NCBI RefSeq assembly: GCF_025964975.1
Contig: NZ_JAOPXV010000025.1
Span: 1-35,716, forward strand
Length of the DNA stretch: 35,716 bases
DNA from: Nocardioides sp.
GTDB lineage: Bacteria; Actinomycetota; Actinomycetes; Propionibacteriales; Nocardioidaceae
Reading direction: 5' to 3'
Shown here: piece by piece, positions 1 to 8,900 of the stretch
How positions within the stretch are numbered: the first letter of the stretch is position 1
How the letters are laid out: every line of letters starts with the position of its first letter
Program-made: the position numbers and the translations under genes
The notes under the pieces: generated by a model
What the model was told of the DNA's origin: nothing
The model's database searches: none
Seen by the model: only the letters and a program-made list of their open reading frames with translations

Positions 1-916
1 TCTCACCGATGGTGATCTCGGGGATTCCGGCGACGGCGAAGATGTCGACGGGGCCGGCGCTCTGACCGGGCTGGCGCTCGAGGCCCTCGGTGACGAGGAG
101 CTCGGTGATCTTGACGTTCTTCACCGAGCCGTCGCGACGCATCCAGGCGACGGTGGAGCCCTTCTTGAGCGTCCCCTCGTGGACCCGGACCAGCGCGAGG
201 CGGCCCAGGAACGGGGAGGCGTCGAGGTTGGTGACGTGGGCCTGCAGCGGGGCGCCCTCGGTGTAGACGGGGGCCGGGATGGTCTCCAGGATCGTCTTGA
301 ACAGCGGCTCGAGGTCGCTGCCCTCAGGCATGGTGCCGTCCTCGGGCCGCGCGAGGCTGGCGATGCCGGCACGGCCGGACGCGTAGACGACCGGGAAGTC
401 CAGGGCGTCCTGGCTGTGGCTCTCGTCCAGCAGGTCCATGAAGAGCTCGTAGGTCTCGTCGACCACCTCAGCGATGCGCGCGTCGCTGCGGTCGGTCTTG
501 TTGACGACCAGGATCACCGGCATGTCGGCGTTGAGCGCCTTGCGCAGCACGAAGCGCGTCTGGGGCAGCGGGCCCTCGGAGGCGTCGACGAGGAGCACGA
601 TGCCGTCGACCATGGACAGGCCGCGCTCCACCTCGCCGCCGAAGTCGGCGTGGCCGGGGGTGTCGATGATGTTGATGACCATCGGCTGGCCACCACCGGC
701 GGGCCCCGCGTAGTGCACGGCGGTGTTCTTCGCGAGGATGGTGATGCCCTTCTCGCGCTCGAGGTCGCCGGAGTCCATGACCCGCTCGGCGACGCTCTCG
801 GCCTGGTGGGCCGTGAAGGCGCCCGCCTGACGGAGCATGGCGTCCACCAGGGTGGTCTTGCCGTGGTCGACGTGGGCCACGATGGCGACGTTGCGGAGGT
901 CTGAGCGTTCAGGCAT
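1..916 (-). CDS. typA: Ribosome-associated GTPase TypA/BipA, N-terminal part (cut by window edge)
   Basis: Translational GTPase of the EF-G/LepA superfamily that binds the ribosome and helps 50S assembly and stress adaptation. About 305 N-terminal residues are present; full-length TypA has roughly 610-640, so the C-terminal half lies to the left of the window. The G domain is complete. G1 is AHVDHGKTT near residue 14, G3 is DTPGHADF near residue 78, and G4 is NKTD near residue 133. The segment after about residue 205 (APLQAHVTNLDASPFLGRLALVRVHEGTLKKG) starts the beta-barrel domain 2. The ATG at 916 opens with MPERSDLRNVAIVAHVDHGK, as expected for the family, with GGAG ten bases upstream. The upstream gene is divergent. 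A possible promoter lies in the 250-base gap (TTGAAG at 1006-1011 and TAGCCT at 981-986 on the minus strand), but this is weak. Identification is secure. Confidence 0.96.
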   Translation of the reverse strand, partial: MPERSDLRNVAIVAHVDHGKTTLVDAMLRQAGAFTAHQAESVAERVMDSGDLEREKGITILAKNTAVHYAGPAGGGQPMVINIIDTPGHADFGGEVERGLSMVDGIVLLVDASEGPLPQTRFVLRKALNADMPVILVVNKTDRSDARIAEVVDETYELFMDLLDESHSQDALDFPVVYASGRAGIASLARPEDGTMPEGSDLEPLFKTILETIPAPVYTEGAPLQAHVTNLDASPFLGRLALVRVHEGTLKKGSTVAWMRRDGSVKNVKITELLVTEGLERQPGQSAGPVDIFAVAGIPEITIGE

Positions 917-1155
917 GCGAAAAGGGCTCCAGTTCAAACAGGGCGTTCAAAGACGACGGGCGCGCGTACGGCGCCGGTCAAGGCTACCGGCGGAGCGGGT
1001 CAGCCCTTCAATCGTAGGAATTCGCTTCGTTGCGTTCGACAGGAGTGGGCACCTTTGCCCCACGGGAGGTCCACCCTTGGTCAACAACGGTGCGCGTCGT
1101 GTCGAACCGCGCGTAGGTTCCTGGCCATGCCTCAGGCGGGCACGACTGAGCGAGC

Positions 1156-1161
1156 GAAGGA
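1156..1161 (+). promoter_or_regulatory. Ribosome binding site deciding the 1168 start
   Basis: GAAGGA sits six bases before the ATG at 1168. It is the only reasonable Shine-Dalgarno sequence for this gene and supports the annotated start. Confidence 0.6.
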
Positions 1162-1167
1162 CACCAG

Positions 1168-1962
1168 ATGTCGAACACCACCGGATACCGCTCGGGATCA
1201 CCGGTCAGCACGCCCGGCTGGCGTCGAGTCTTCCGAGGCGCCAACGGGACCCCGCCGGTCGTCTCCATCCCCAAGCCTCGGTCGCACGGCGAGTGGTCGA
1301 CGCCGAGGCCTGCGACGACGTCGGGAAAGCTCGACTGGGACGGGGCTGACGTCGTCTACTCGCGGCCGAACGGCGGCAGGGCCGCAGCGACGTACTCGAA
1401 GCCCGGCGCCGCACCGCTGACGGTGACCCTGGGATGCGCGTACACCGGCAACATGTCGCCGGGAGCGGAGTTCGTGGCCAACGGGAACTCCAACTTCACG
1501 TTTCGGTCCCAGGTGGCTGGACTCGACACGGGTGGGGTGTGCCTGGAGCAGTCGACAACTTCGTGGGATGCCGAGGGAAGCCAGGATCGGGGCATCTACA
1601 CGTTCACCTTCAGCCGGACGGTCACCAACCTGAGCTTCACGATCGCCGACATCGAGGGCCACGTCGGAGATTCCTGGGACGCCGTGCTGCCGAGTCCGGG
1701 ATACGCGGTCGTCAGCAAGACGCCCGACATCGTCGAGCAGCCTGACCCGAACTTCGGTGACGCGCTGGTGTTCTCCCACTCCGGGAGCGACAACGCCGTG
1801 TCCGAGGAGACAGGCTCGGGTGGCAACCTGACCTTGAGCTACGCCGGGCCGCTGACCTTCGTGTCCCTGATGCTCTGGAACGGCGCTGAATCCTTCGCGG
1901 GCACGGTCGACACCGACCAGCGTCTGGTCGTCTCCGACCTCACCTTCGACTTCGCCCCCTGA
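1168..1962 (+). CDS. Tat-type surface/secreted protein of unknown function, signal region apparently frame-disrupted
   Basis: 264 codons. The mature part (from about residue 55) resembles actinobacterial exported beta-rich proteins recognised by a phrase like FTFSRTVTNLSFTIADIE, found here near residues 145-165. Function is unknown. Members I know of start with a twin-arginine signal (RRxxLRGAxWxxP) followed by a Cys-x4-G-x-L-x-W motif. Here RRVFRGAN is present at residues 19-26, but the hydrophobic core is poor. The cysteine motif is split between frames: EACDDVG is readable only in the +2-shifted frame at about 1302-1325, while GKLDWDG is in the main frame. Two compensating one-base shifts, near 1270-1275 and 1321-1330, would explain this. 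It may be a decaying gene, a sequencing error, or a lineage-specific non-exported version. The gene stands alone, divergent from typA and 67 bases before the peptidase gene. The open frame is real; the start and export are uncertain. Confidence 0.6.
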   Translation: MSNTTGYRSGSPVSTPGWRRVFRGANGTPPVVSIPKPRSHGEWSTPRPATTSGKLDWDGADVVYSRPNGGRAAATYSKPGAAPLTVTLGCAYTGNMSPGAEFVANGNSNFTFRSQVAGLDTGGVCLEQSTTSWDAEGSQDRGIYTFTFSRTVTNLSFTIADIEGHVGDSWDAVLPSPGYAVVSKTPDIVEQPDPNFGDALVFSHSGSDNAVSEETGSGGNLTLSYAGPLTFVSLMLWNGAESFAGTVDTDQRLVVSDLTFDFAP

Positions 1963-2017
1963 CCGAGACCGACGCAGGTGCGCCTGCCCGGGTGTGGTGC
2001 GCCGGGACGGTGCGGGG

Positions 2018-2023
2018 TAGACC
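2018..2023 (+). promoter_or_regulatory. Possible -10 of a leaderless M4 peptidase transcript
   Basis: TAGACC ends six bases before the ATG at 2030. The last base departs from the TANNNT pattern. No Shine-Dalgarno sequence is visible upstream, so a leaderless start is the simpler reading. Confidence 0.4.
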
Positions 2024-2029
2024 TAGTCC

Positions 2030-3358
2030 ATGGACATCTCTCGGGGACGCTGTCACTTCATCCCGCCCTGGCTGCTCGAACGCGTGGGTGCCCACGGCTC
2101 CCTCGCCCTGGACGAGCAGGTCCGTGCCCGACGAGCCGCCCGCTCGCTCCAGCCGAGGAACCTGCCAGTCGCTGCTGTCGACGTGGCCGCATGGACCGTC
2201 CACGATGCCGGCAGCACGACCACGCTGCCCGGGCGGCCGGCACGCTCGGCGGGGCAGGCGGAGACCGGGGACGTGGCGGTCGACGAGGCCGCCGCGAGCA
2301 TCGAGGCGACCCTCGCGATGTTCGCCGAGGGCTTCGACCGTGCGTCCTATGACGGCAAGGGTGCCCCCGTCACGATCTCGGTCCACTACGGACGCGCCTA
2401 CGACAACGCCTTCTGGGACGGCACCCACCTGGTCTTCGGTGACGGCGACGGCGAGGTCTTCGAGCGCTTCACCAAGGCGGGGGACGTGCTGGCCCACGAG
2501 TTCGGCCACGCCGTGACCGAACACACCGCTGGCTTCATCTACCGCGACCAGGCCGGTGCCCTCAACGAGTCGGTCTCCGACGTCATGGCTGCCTGTTTCA
2601 AGCAACACACGCACCGCCAGTCCGCGGCCGAGGGCGACTGGCTGATCGGGGAGGGGATCTTCGTCCCGACGATCCGTGCTCGTGCCCTGCGGGACATGGC
2701 GGCGCCGGGCACCGCCTACGACGACCCCACGCTGGGCAAGGACCCGCAGGTCGGGCACATGGCCGACTTCATCGACACCGATGAGGACAATGGCGGCGTC
2801 CACCTCAACTCCGGCATCCCCAACCGGGCCTTCCAGCTCGCGGCCATCACCATCGGCGGTACCAGCCTCGAAGGTGCCGGCCAGATCTGGTACGCCGCAC
2901 TGACGGCCGGCGGCCTGCAGCCGAACGCCGATTTCGTGGACTTCGCCGCCGCGACCATCGCCGTTGCGGGAGAGCACGCGGACGCGGTCACCGAGGCCTG
3001 GCATGCGGTCGGCGTGATGCCCGGGAGCCGGGCCACCATGCCGTCCGAGGCGCCCGCGGTGTGGGTGCCGGCGCCCAGAGGAGCCGGCACGGTCCGGGTG
3101 AAGCGGTCCGGCGGCTTCGCGGGGCGCACCGAGGAGGGCGAGGTGGCGCTCAGCGACGCCGAGAGCGAGCTGCGAGCGCTGGTCGAACGCATCGACTTCG
3201 ACGCGGCGGCGGCCAACGCTGCGGCGTACAGGCCGATGCCCGACATGTTCGTCTACACCTTCCGGGTCGCCGACGGCGATCCGGTCACCTTGCCCGAGCA
3301 GGCCCTCTCAGGAGATCTGCGCCAGCTGGCCACGCTCGTGCTCCGCCAGCAGCGCTGA
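2030..3358 (+). CDS. Protealysin-type M4 metallopeptidase fused to a C-terminal emfourin-like inhibitor domain
   Basis: 442-residue zinc endopeptidase of the thermolysin family. The N-terminus carries the short protealysin-type propeptide motif (RCHFIPPWLLE, residues 7-17) and no signal peptide, as in protealysin. The catalytic core has HEFGH at residues 156-160 and the third zinc ligand E180 in LNESVSDV, 24 residues after H156 as in thermolysin. The transition-state histidine is H258 in GGVHLNSGIPN. Residues from about 350 to 442 (beginning VRVKRSGGFAG) form a separate domain. Its SGGFAG opening, helical middle and YTFRVADGD strand resemble emfourin, the small protein inhibitor of protealysin-like enzymes, which is normally encoded separately next to the protease. 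The peptidase assignment is firm. The inhibitor-domain assignment rests on motif memory and is likely. Downstream genes are on the opposite strand, so it is probably monocistronic. Confidence 0.92.
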   Translation: MDISRGRCHFIPPWLLERVGAHGSLALDEQVRARRAARSLQPRNLPVAAVDVAAWTVHDAGSTTTLPGRPARSAGQAETGDVAVDEAAASIEATLAMFAEGFDRASYDGKGAPVTISVHYGRAYDNAFWDGTHLVFGDGDGEVFERFTKAGDVLAHEFGHAVTEHTAGFIYRDQAGALNESVSDVMAACFKQHTHRQSAAEGDWLIGEGIFVPTIRARALRDMAAPGTAYDDPTLGKDPQVGHMADFIDTDEDNGGVHLNSGIPNRAFQLAAITIGGTSLEGAGQIWYAALTAGGLQPNADFVDFAAATIAVAGEHADAVTEAWHAVGVMPGSRATMPSEAPAVWVPAPRGAGTVRVKRSGGFAGRTEEGEVALSDAESELRALVERIDFDAAAANAAAYRPMPDMFVYTFRVADGDPVTLPEQALSGDLRQLATLVLRQQR

Positions 3359-3361
3359 GGA

Positions 3362-4051
3362 TCAGCCGAGGGCTCGATCCAGTGCGGCCTGGACGTGCAG
3401 GGTCGTGCACGGGATCGCCGGGAGCTCGATGTCGGGCTGCCGGATCAGCAGCTCGAGCTCGGTGCAGCCCAGGAGGATCGCGCCGGCGCCCGCGTCCCAG
3501 AGCTCCTCGGTGATGGCGACGACTCGACGCCGGGTCGCATCGACCACGTTGCCGTGGACGAGCTCGTCGTAGATCGCGTCGTTGAGGGTGTCGTGGTGCC
3601 TCGGGTCGGGGACCAGCACCGTCACCCCGTGCGACGCAAGGCGTTCGACGAAGAACGAGTCCTCCATCGCGACCTTGGTGCCGATGAGGCCCACGGTCGA
3701 GTGACCGCCCTGCAGGCACGCCTCGGCCACCACGTCACCCAGGTGGAGCAGCGGGATGTCGACGGCCGCGGCCACGGCGTCGGCGACCTTGTGGAAGGTG
3801 GTCGTGCACAACAGCAGGAAGTCGGCGCCGGCGCGCTCCACGCCCCGGCCCGCCTCGGCGAGCAGCTCTCCGACCTGGTCCCAGCGTTCGTGGTCCTCGA
3901 GGTCGGTGAGCTCGGCGAAGTCGACGGTGCTGAGCACGATCTTGGGCGAGGAGAGTCCGCCCAGACGCTCGTGCACCCCGAGGTTGAGGTCGCGGTAGTA
4001 GACGGCGCTGGATTCCCAGCTCATCCCGCCGATGAGTCCGATGGTCTGCAC
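3362..4051 (-). CDS. Aspartate/glutamate racemase family protein
   Basis: 229 residues, the usual size for the aspartate racemase family, whose members interconvert L- and D-amino acids with two cysteines and no cofactor. It opens with the family signature IGLIGGMSWESS. The two catalytic-position cysteines are C82 (LLLCTTTFHKV) and C196 (LLGCTELELLI). The first site usually reads C-N-T-x-H; here it is C-T-T-T-F-H, so the asparagine is replaced. This raises some doubt about substrate or activity. The start is GTG at 4051, with AAGACT ending six bases upstream on the minus strand, a leaderless arrangement. The SDR gene upstream on the same strand ends 23 bases away, so the two may be co-transcribed. 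The physiological substrate cannot be read from sequence. Confidence 0.88.
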   Translation of the reverse strand: MQTIGLIGGMSWESSAVYYRDLNLGVHERLGGLSSPKIVLSTVDFAELTDLEDHERWDQVGELLAEAGRGVERAGADFLLLCTTTFHKVADAVAAAVDIPLLHLGDVVAEACLQGGHSTVGLIGTKVAMEDSFFVERLASHGVTVLVPDPRHHDTLNDAIYDELVHGNVVDATRRRVVAITEELWDAGAGAILLGCTELELLIRQPDIELPAIPCTTLHVQAALDRALG

Positions 4052-4074
4052 CCGCGCAGTCTTCCAGACTCCGC

Positions 4075-4827
4075 TCAGACGCGGTGCACCTTGTGGGCTG
4101 CGGCCTGTGCCCGGGGCTTGATGACGATCTCGTCGATGTTGACGTGGGCAGGCAGGGTCGCGATCCAGCGCACCGCCTCAGCCACGTCCTCGGCCACGAG
4201 CGGCTCGGCCACGCCGGCATAGACGGCGTCCGCTGCCGCCTGGTCGCCCCTCGACCGCACGAGGGCGAACTCCGCCGTGCGCACCATTCCCGGAGCCACC
4301 TCGGAGATCCGGATCGGCTCACCGTTGAGCTCGAGCCGCAGTGTCTCGGTCACCACCCGGACCGCGTGCTTGGACGCCGTGTAGCCGCCGCCCTTCTCGT
4401 AGGCCCACCGACCCGCGGTCGAGCCGATGTTGACCACCAACGCGTCGCCGCTCGCCCGCAGTGCGGGCAGCAGGGCCTGCGTCACGCGCATGAGGCCGAG
4501 GACGTTGACGTCGTACATCCGCAGCCAGTCGTCGGCGTCGGCCGACTCGATGGGTTCGGAACCGAAGGCGCCGCCGGCGTTGTTGACCAGGACGTGCGCG
4601 ACCTCGACCCGGGCGGCCAGCGCGGCAACCGAGCCGGGGTCAGTGACATCGAGGGGTACGGCGATCCCGCCGATCTCACCGGCGAGGGCCTCGATCCGGT
4701 CGGTACGGCGAGCAGCGCACACCACCCGAAAGCCCTCGGCGGCCAGCGCCCGTGCGGTGGCGGCCCCGATGCCGCTGGAGGCACCGGTGACGACAGCAGT
4801 CCTGTGTTCGGTCATGCGGTGCATCAT
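4075..4827 (-). CDS. SDR family NAD(P)-dependent oxidoreductase
   Basis: About 250 residues, a classical short-chain dehydrogenase. Visible motifs are TGASSGIG (dinucleotide binding, near residue 13), NNAG near residue 91, catalytic Ser in NIGSTAG, and YTASKHAVR (Tyr and Lys of the catalytic set). LDVTDP marks the adenine-binding Asp. The first-strand sequence AARRTDRIEAL, with Arg after the second strand, suggests NADP preference. This is like the YdfG/serine 3-dehydrogenase group, but the substrate is not identifiable. ATG 4827 is chosen because GAGGGG (4835-4840, minus strand) lies seven bases upstream; the ATGs at 4824 and 4815 are in frame and possible. It is followed by the racemase gene on the same strand and is divergent from the RNase H gene. 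Confidence 0.9.
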   Translation of the reverse strand: MMHRMTEHRTAVVTGASSGIGAATARALAAEGFRVVCAARRTDRIEALAGEIGGIAVPLDVTDPGSVAALAARVEVAHVLVNNAGGAFGSEPIESADADDWLRMYDVNVLGLMRVTQALLPALRASGDALVVNIGSTAGRWAYEKGGGYTASKHAVRVVTETLRLELNGEPIRISEVAPGMVRTAEFALVRSRGDQAAADAVYAGVAEPLVAEDVAEAVRWIATLPAHVNIDEIVIKPRAQAAAHKVHRV

Positions 4828-4840
4828 GCCGCGGCCCCTC

Positions 4841-4909
4841 GGGGGTAGTTCAGCGAGGTCTTGTCGCGCTCGGGAGCGGACGGGCGCGAACCCACACTGA
4901 ACTACGCCC
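4841..4909. repeat. Spaced inverted repeat between divergent SDR and RNase H genes
   Basis: The arms GGGGGTAGTTCAG (4841-4853) and CTGAACTACGCCC (4897-4909) are 13 bases each and complementary except at one position. They are separated by 43 bases and fill the gap between two divergent start codons. This could be a paired operator or a long-range stem; no regulator is suggested by sequence. Confidence 0.6.
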
Positions 4910-4947
4910 TCACCGGCCCGGGCGCCTCCCGGTGATTGGATGCTCCC

Positions 4948-5823
4948 GTGATCATCGCGGCAGCAGACGGCTCGGCCCTCGGCAACCCCGGACCAGCAGG
5001 ATGGGCGTGGTACGTCGACGACACGTGCTGGGCCTCGGGCGGCTGGCCGCACGGCACCAACAACATGGGCGAGCTCATGGCCGTCCTGGACCTCCTCCAG
5101 CAGTCGGCCCACCTCGACGACGAGCTCCACGTCTTCTGCGACAGCACCTACGTCATCAACGCCATCACCAAGTGGATGGCCGGCTGGAAGCGCAAGGGCT
5201 GGAAGACCGGCGGCGGCACCCCGGTGAAGAACGTGGAGCTGATGAAGGCGCTCGACGCGGCCATGCAGGGCCGACGGGTGAAGTTCGAGTGGGTCAAGGG
5301 CCACGCTGGGCACGAGCTCAACGAAGCGGCCGACGTGCGGGCCAACGCCGCCGCTGCGGCGTACCAGCGAGGTGACGTGCCCGACCCGGGCCCGGGCTTC
5401 GCCGGCAGCAGCACCGACCACCCGGCGGCGAAGGTCGGTCAGGTCGAGGAGGAGCCCGACCTCTTCAGCGACCTCGTGGACGATCTCTCCGACGAGGAGC
5501 AGGTGATCGAGCTCGAGCGGTCGTTGCTGCGCGACGAGGTGCGCTCCGACCGGTCAGCCGTCGCGGCCCTGCTGCATCCTCAGTGGCAGGAGATCGGCAC
5601 GTCGGGGGTGCTCTGGGAGCGGGACGTGCTCCTCGACGACATCGGGCCCCTCGACGCACCGGTGACGCTCGACGTCCTGAACGTCTCGAGGCTCGCGCCG
5701 GACCTGATCCTGCTGGTCTGGCGCGCCTCGTCCGACGACGGGAGCCGGCTCCGGAGCTCGTTGTGGCAGCGCTCCGGGGGTCACTGGCAGCAGCGGTTCC
5801 ACCAGGGCACCGCGGAGGGCTGA
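4948..5823 (+). CDS. rnhA: Ribonuclease HI with C-terminal DUF4440/NTF2-like domain
   Basis: Endonuclease that cleaves the RNA strand of RNA-DNA hybrids. Residues 1-140 are a full RNase HI with the DEDD set: Asp in AAADGSALGNPGP, Glu in NNMGELMAV, Asp in VFCDSTYVI, Asp in NEAADVRAN. The flexible-loop His is in VKGHAGHELNE. A linker rich in Pro, Asp and Glu (about 145-185) leads to a second domain of about 105 residues. That domain (LLHPQWQEIGTSGVLWERD, then SSLWQRSGGHWQQRFHQGT) matches the DUF4440/NTF2-like pattern, including the closing W-x-x-x-x-HQGT. Typical RNase HI is about 150 residues, so this is a fusion of 291. The GTG start at 4948 gives the usual VIIAAADGSALGNPG opening; a TTG at 4936 is a weaker alternative. 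The role of the extra domain is unknown. Confidence 0.92.
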   Translation: MIIAAADGSALGNPGPAGWAWYVDDTCWASGGWPHGTNNMGELMAVLDLLQQSAHLDDELHVFCDSTYVINAITKWMAGWKRKGWKTGGGTPVKNVELMKALDAAMQGRRVKFEWVKGHAGHELNEAADVRANAAAAAYQRGDVPDPGPGFAGSSTDHPAAKVGQVEEEPDLFSDLVDDLSDEEQVIELERSLLRDEVRSDRSAVAALLHPQWQEIGTSGVLWERDVLLDDIGPLDAPVTLDVLNVSRLAPDLILLVWRASSDDGSRLRSSLWQRSGGHWQQRFHQGTAEG

Positions 5824-5926
5824 CACGGTCGCGCGGTCTGGACCGGTGGCGGTCTCCCGATCGGATCTGCTCGGCGAAAGCAACGAGAGAGCAACAAGAT
5901 TCAACCAAACGGGGCGTTAGGCAACG

Positions 5927-8900
5927 GTGCCTGCTCGGCGGTGGTCTGCTGCGCGAGTGAAAACCCTCCCAGCCCCCCGTCTGCGCCGTGGCCTGCTCGC
6001 CGCCGCGCTCCTCCTACCCGGCCTCGGCGCCCTCGGTCTCGCGACCCCGGCAAGCGCGGCTCCCGTCAATCACACGAACTCCAGCGGGATCGCAATCCCA
6101 TCGATTGGACAGGCGTCTCCATATCCGTCCACCGTCGCGGTCAGTGGCCTGTCGACCGGGGTGGAGACCGTCGAGCTCACCCTGACCAACATGACCCACC
6201 AATATTCGTACGACATGCATGTCATGCTCGTGGGCCCCAACGGGCAGAACCTGACCGTCCTGTCCGACGTCTACTGGGACAACCGCGCGCAGCCGCGGAC
6301 CTTCACCTTCGCCGACGGAGAGCCCGCCCTCACGAGCGGATTCCCAGGCCCCGCCCCCTCCGGGCGATACGCCCCGACGGACCGGGGTGGCGCCAACACG
6401 TTCCCGGCACCCGCGCCGGCCCAGTCCGGCGCGACGACCTTCGCCGGCGCGTTTGCCGGGACCAACCCCAACGGCACGTGGAAGCTCTTCGTCTACGACG
6501 ACATCGGCGGCGGCAGCGGCTTCATCCCCTCGTGGACCCTCACGATCGACGCCGGCCTTCCGCAGGCCGTGACCTTCAGCACCACTGCTCCATCTCCCGC
6601 GAAGGTGGGGGACACCTACACGCCCGTCGCGTCTTCCGACGCCGGCTTGCCCGTGACGTACTCGATCGACCCCTCCAGCACCAACGGCGCCTGCGCCCTG
6701 GCCCAGGACGACCAGACCCTTTTCTTCAAGAGCAGCGGCACCTGCGTCGTCGCGGCTGATTCCGCTGCGAACGACACCTACGACGCCGGGCACGCGACCC
6801 AGTCGATCACCGTCGTCGCCGCCGAGTCCGACCTGACCACCTTGGACATCAGCCCGAACGGCGCCTCCACCACGGCCGGTCAGCCGGTGCACTACACCGT
6901 GCAGGGCACCGACTCCAACGGGCTGAGCATCCCCGGTCAGCAGGCGACGATCTCCTACGCCCCGACCGGCGGTGGCGCCTCGACCGTGTGCCCCGACGGT
7001 GACTGTGCCCCCGAGGCCGCGGGCACCTACACCGTGACCGCGACTGCCCCCGGCGCGACCGGTCCCGTCACCGACTCCACCACCCTGACCGTGCTGGCCG
7101 ACGGCGTCGCGGCACTGTCCATCAGCCCCGAGGACGCCACGACCACTGCCGGCACCCCGGTGCAGTTCACCGTCTCGGGCACCGACCAGTTCGGCAACCC
7201 CCAGCCAGACCAGACGTCCGCCAGCACCGTCGTGGCGACGCCTGTTGCCGGGGGCACGCCGATCACCTGCGTCGACGGACTCTGCGACCTCACCGTCGCC
7301 GGCGTCTACTCGGTGAGTGCTTCACAGTCCGGAGACGGCGCGCCTGCCGGCGACGCCACGACCCTGACCGTCACCCCGGCCGCCCTCGACCGCCTCGACC
7401 TCTCGCCGGACGACAGCTCGACGGCTGCGGGCGACCCCGTGGTCTACACCGTGATCGGCTACGACGATTACGACAACGCACGAGTGGACAGCGGCGCCAC
7501 CGTCACTGCCACCAAGGGCGCCGCCACGCTTGCCTGCCCCAACGCCGTGTGCGCCCCGACCCAGGCGGGCACTTGGACGATCACCGCCACCAACGGCGCC
7601 ATCACCAACTCGACCACCCTCGAGGTGAACGCCGGACCGGAAGCGACGCTGCTCATCTCGCCGGACGTCACCACCGTCACACCGGGCACGTCGGTGACCT
7701 ACACCGTCGCGGCCGCCGACACCTACGGCAACAGCATCGGTGACGTGACAACCGACAGCACGATCACCCTCCAGCACGCGGACGGGTCCGGCCCTGACGC
7801 GGCCTGCCCCGACGCCGTCTGCACCCCGCAGGACACGGGCACGTATCGGGTCACCGCTTCCCTGGGCGAGCTCACCGGCACCGCCACCCTCGTCGCCGCG
7901 CTCCCCGTGGTGCGACTCGAGCTCGGCCCGCTGCCGACCTCGACCTTCGGCGACGACGTGCCGCTCAGCGCGACGGCCACGAGCCCGGACGGTGTCCCCT
8001 CGGGTGTCGTCCAGTTCAGCCTCGACGGCAACCCGGTCGGGTCGCCCGTTGAGCTGGACGACTCGGGAACCGCTACAGCCCCGCCGCTGAGCGGTGTCGA
8101 GGCCGGCGTCCACACGGTCACGGCGACGTTCACAGCGACGCCGGCAGGCTCCTACGACTCGGCCACGACGACCCAGAAGCTCGTGGTTGCCAAGGCTCCG
8201 ACCACCACGACGCTCACCGTCACGTCGTCATCACTGACCGCCGTCGTCGACGGCGGCACGACCGGCGTGCCGGTCGGGTCGGTGACCTTCGCCATCGACG
8301 GAGCCGACGTGGCGACCGTCCCGCTCGACGGCGGCACGGCGACCTGGCAGGGCGACAGCACCGGCGGTGAGGACTCCGTGGTCACCGCGACCTACTCCGG
8401 TGGTGTCAACTACCTGTCGTCGGCGGTGTCCACAGCACGTCTGGACCCGACGGTCGCGGCCAGGCTCTCAGGCGCGGTTCGCAACGGGTGGCACAACCAG
8501 CCTGTCACCGTCACCTTTGCCTGCACGACCGGCTCGGCACCGGTCACCTGTCCGGCCCCGGTCACGCTCGACAAGGAAGGTGCCGGACAGACGGTGACCC
8601 GCACCGTGGTCGCTGCCGACGGCGGGATCGCGGTCGTCACCAGTGCTCCGGTGTCGATCGACCTGACCGCGCCGATGGCTCGCGTCGTCGGCCCGGAGCA
8701 GGGCCGCACCTACAACGGCACGGCACCCGAGGCGGGCTGTCTGTCCGCAGATGCCCTGTCCGGGCTGGAGAGCTGCAAGGTCGTCACCACCGGCGGCCTG
8801 GGCGGCAGCGTCCGCGCCACCGTCACCGCGACGGACCTGGCAGGAAACGCCACGACGTCGACGGCCGACTACGCGATCCTCGACCTGTGGGTGACTCGCA

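Noticed and set aside
179..904. A 241-codon plus-strand frame opposite typA
   Set aside because: It is antisense to intact G-domain motifs and has the composition of a GC shadow.
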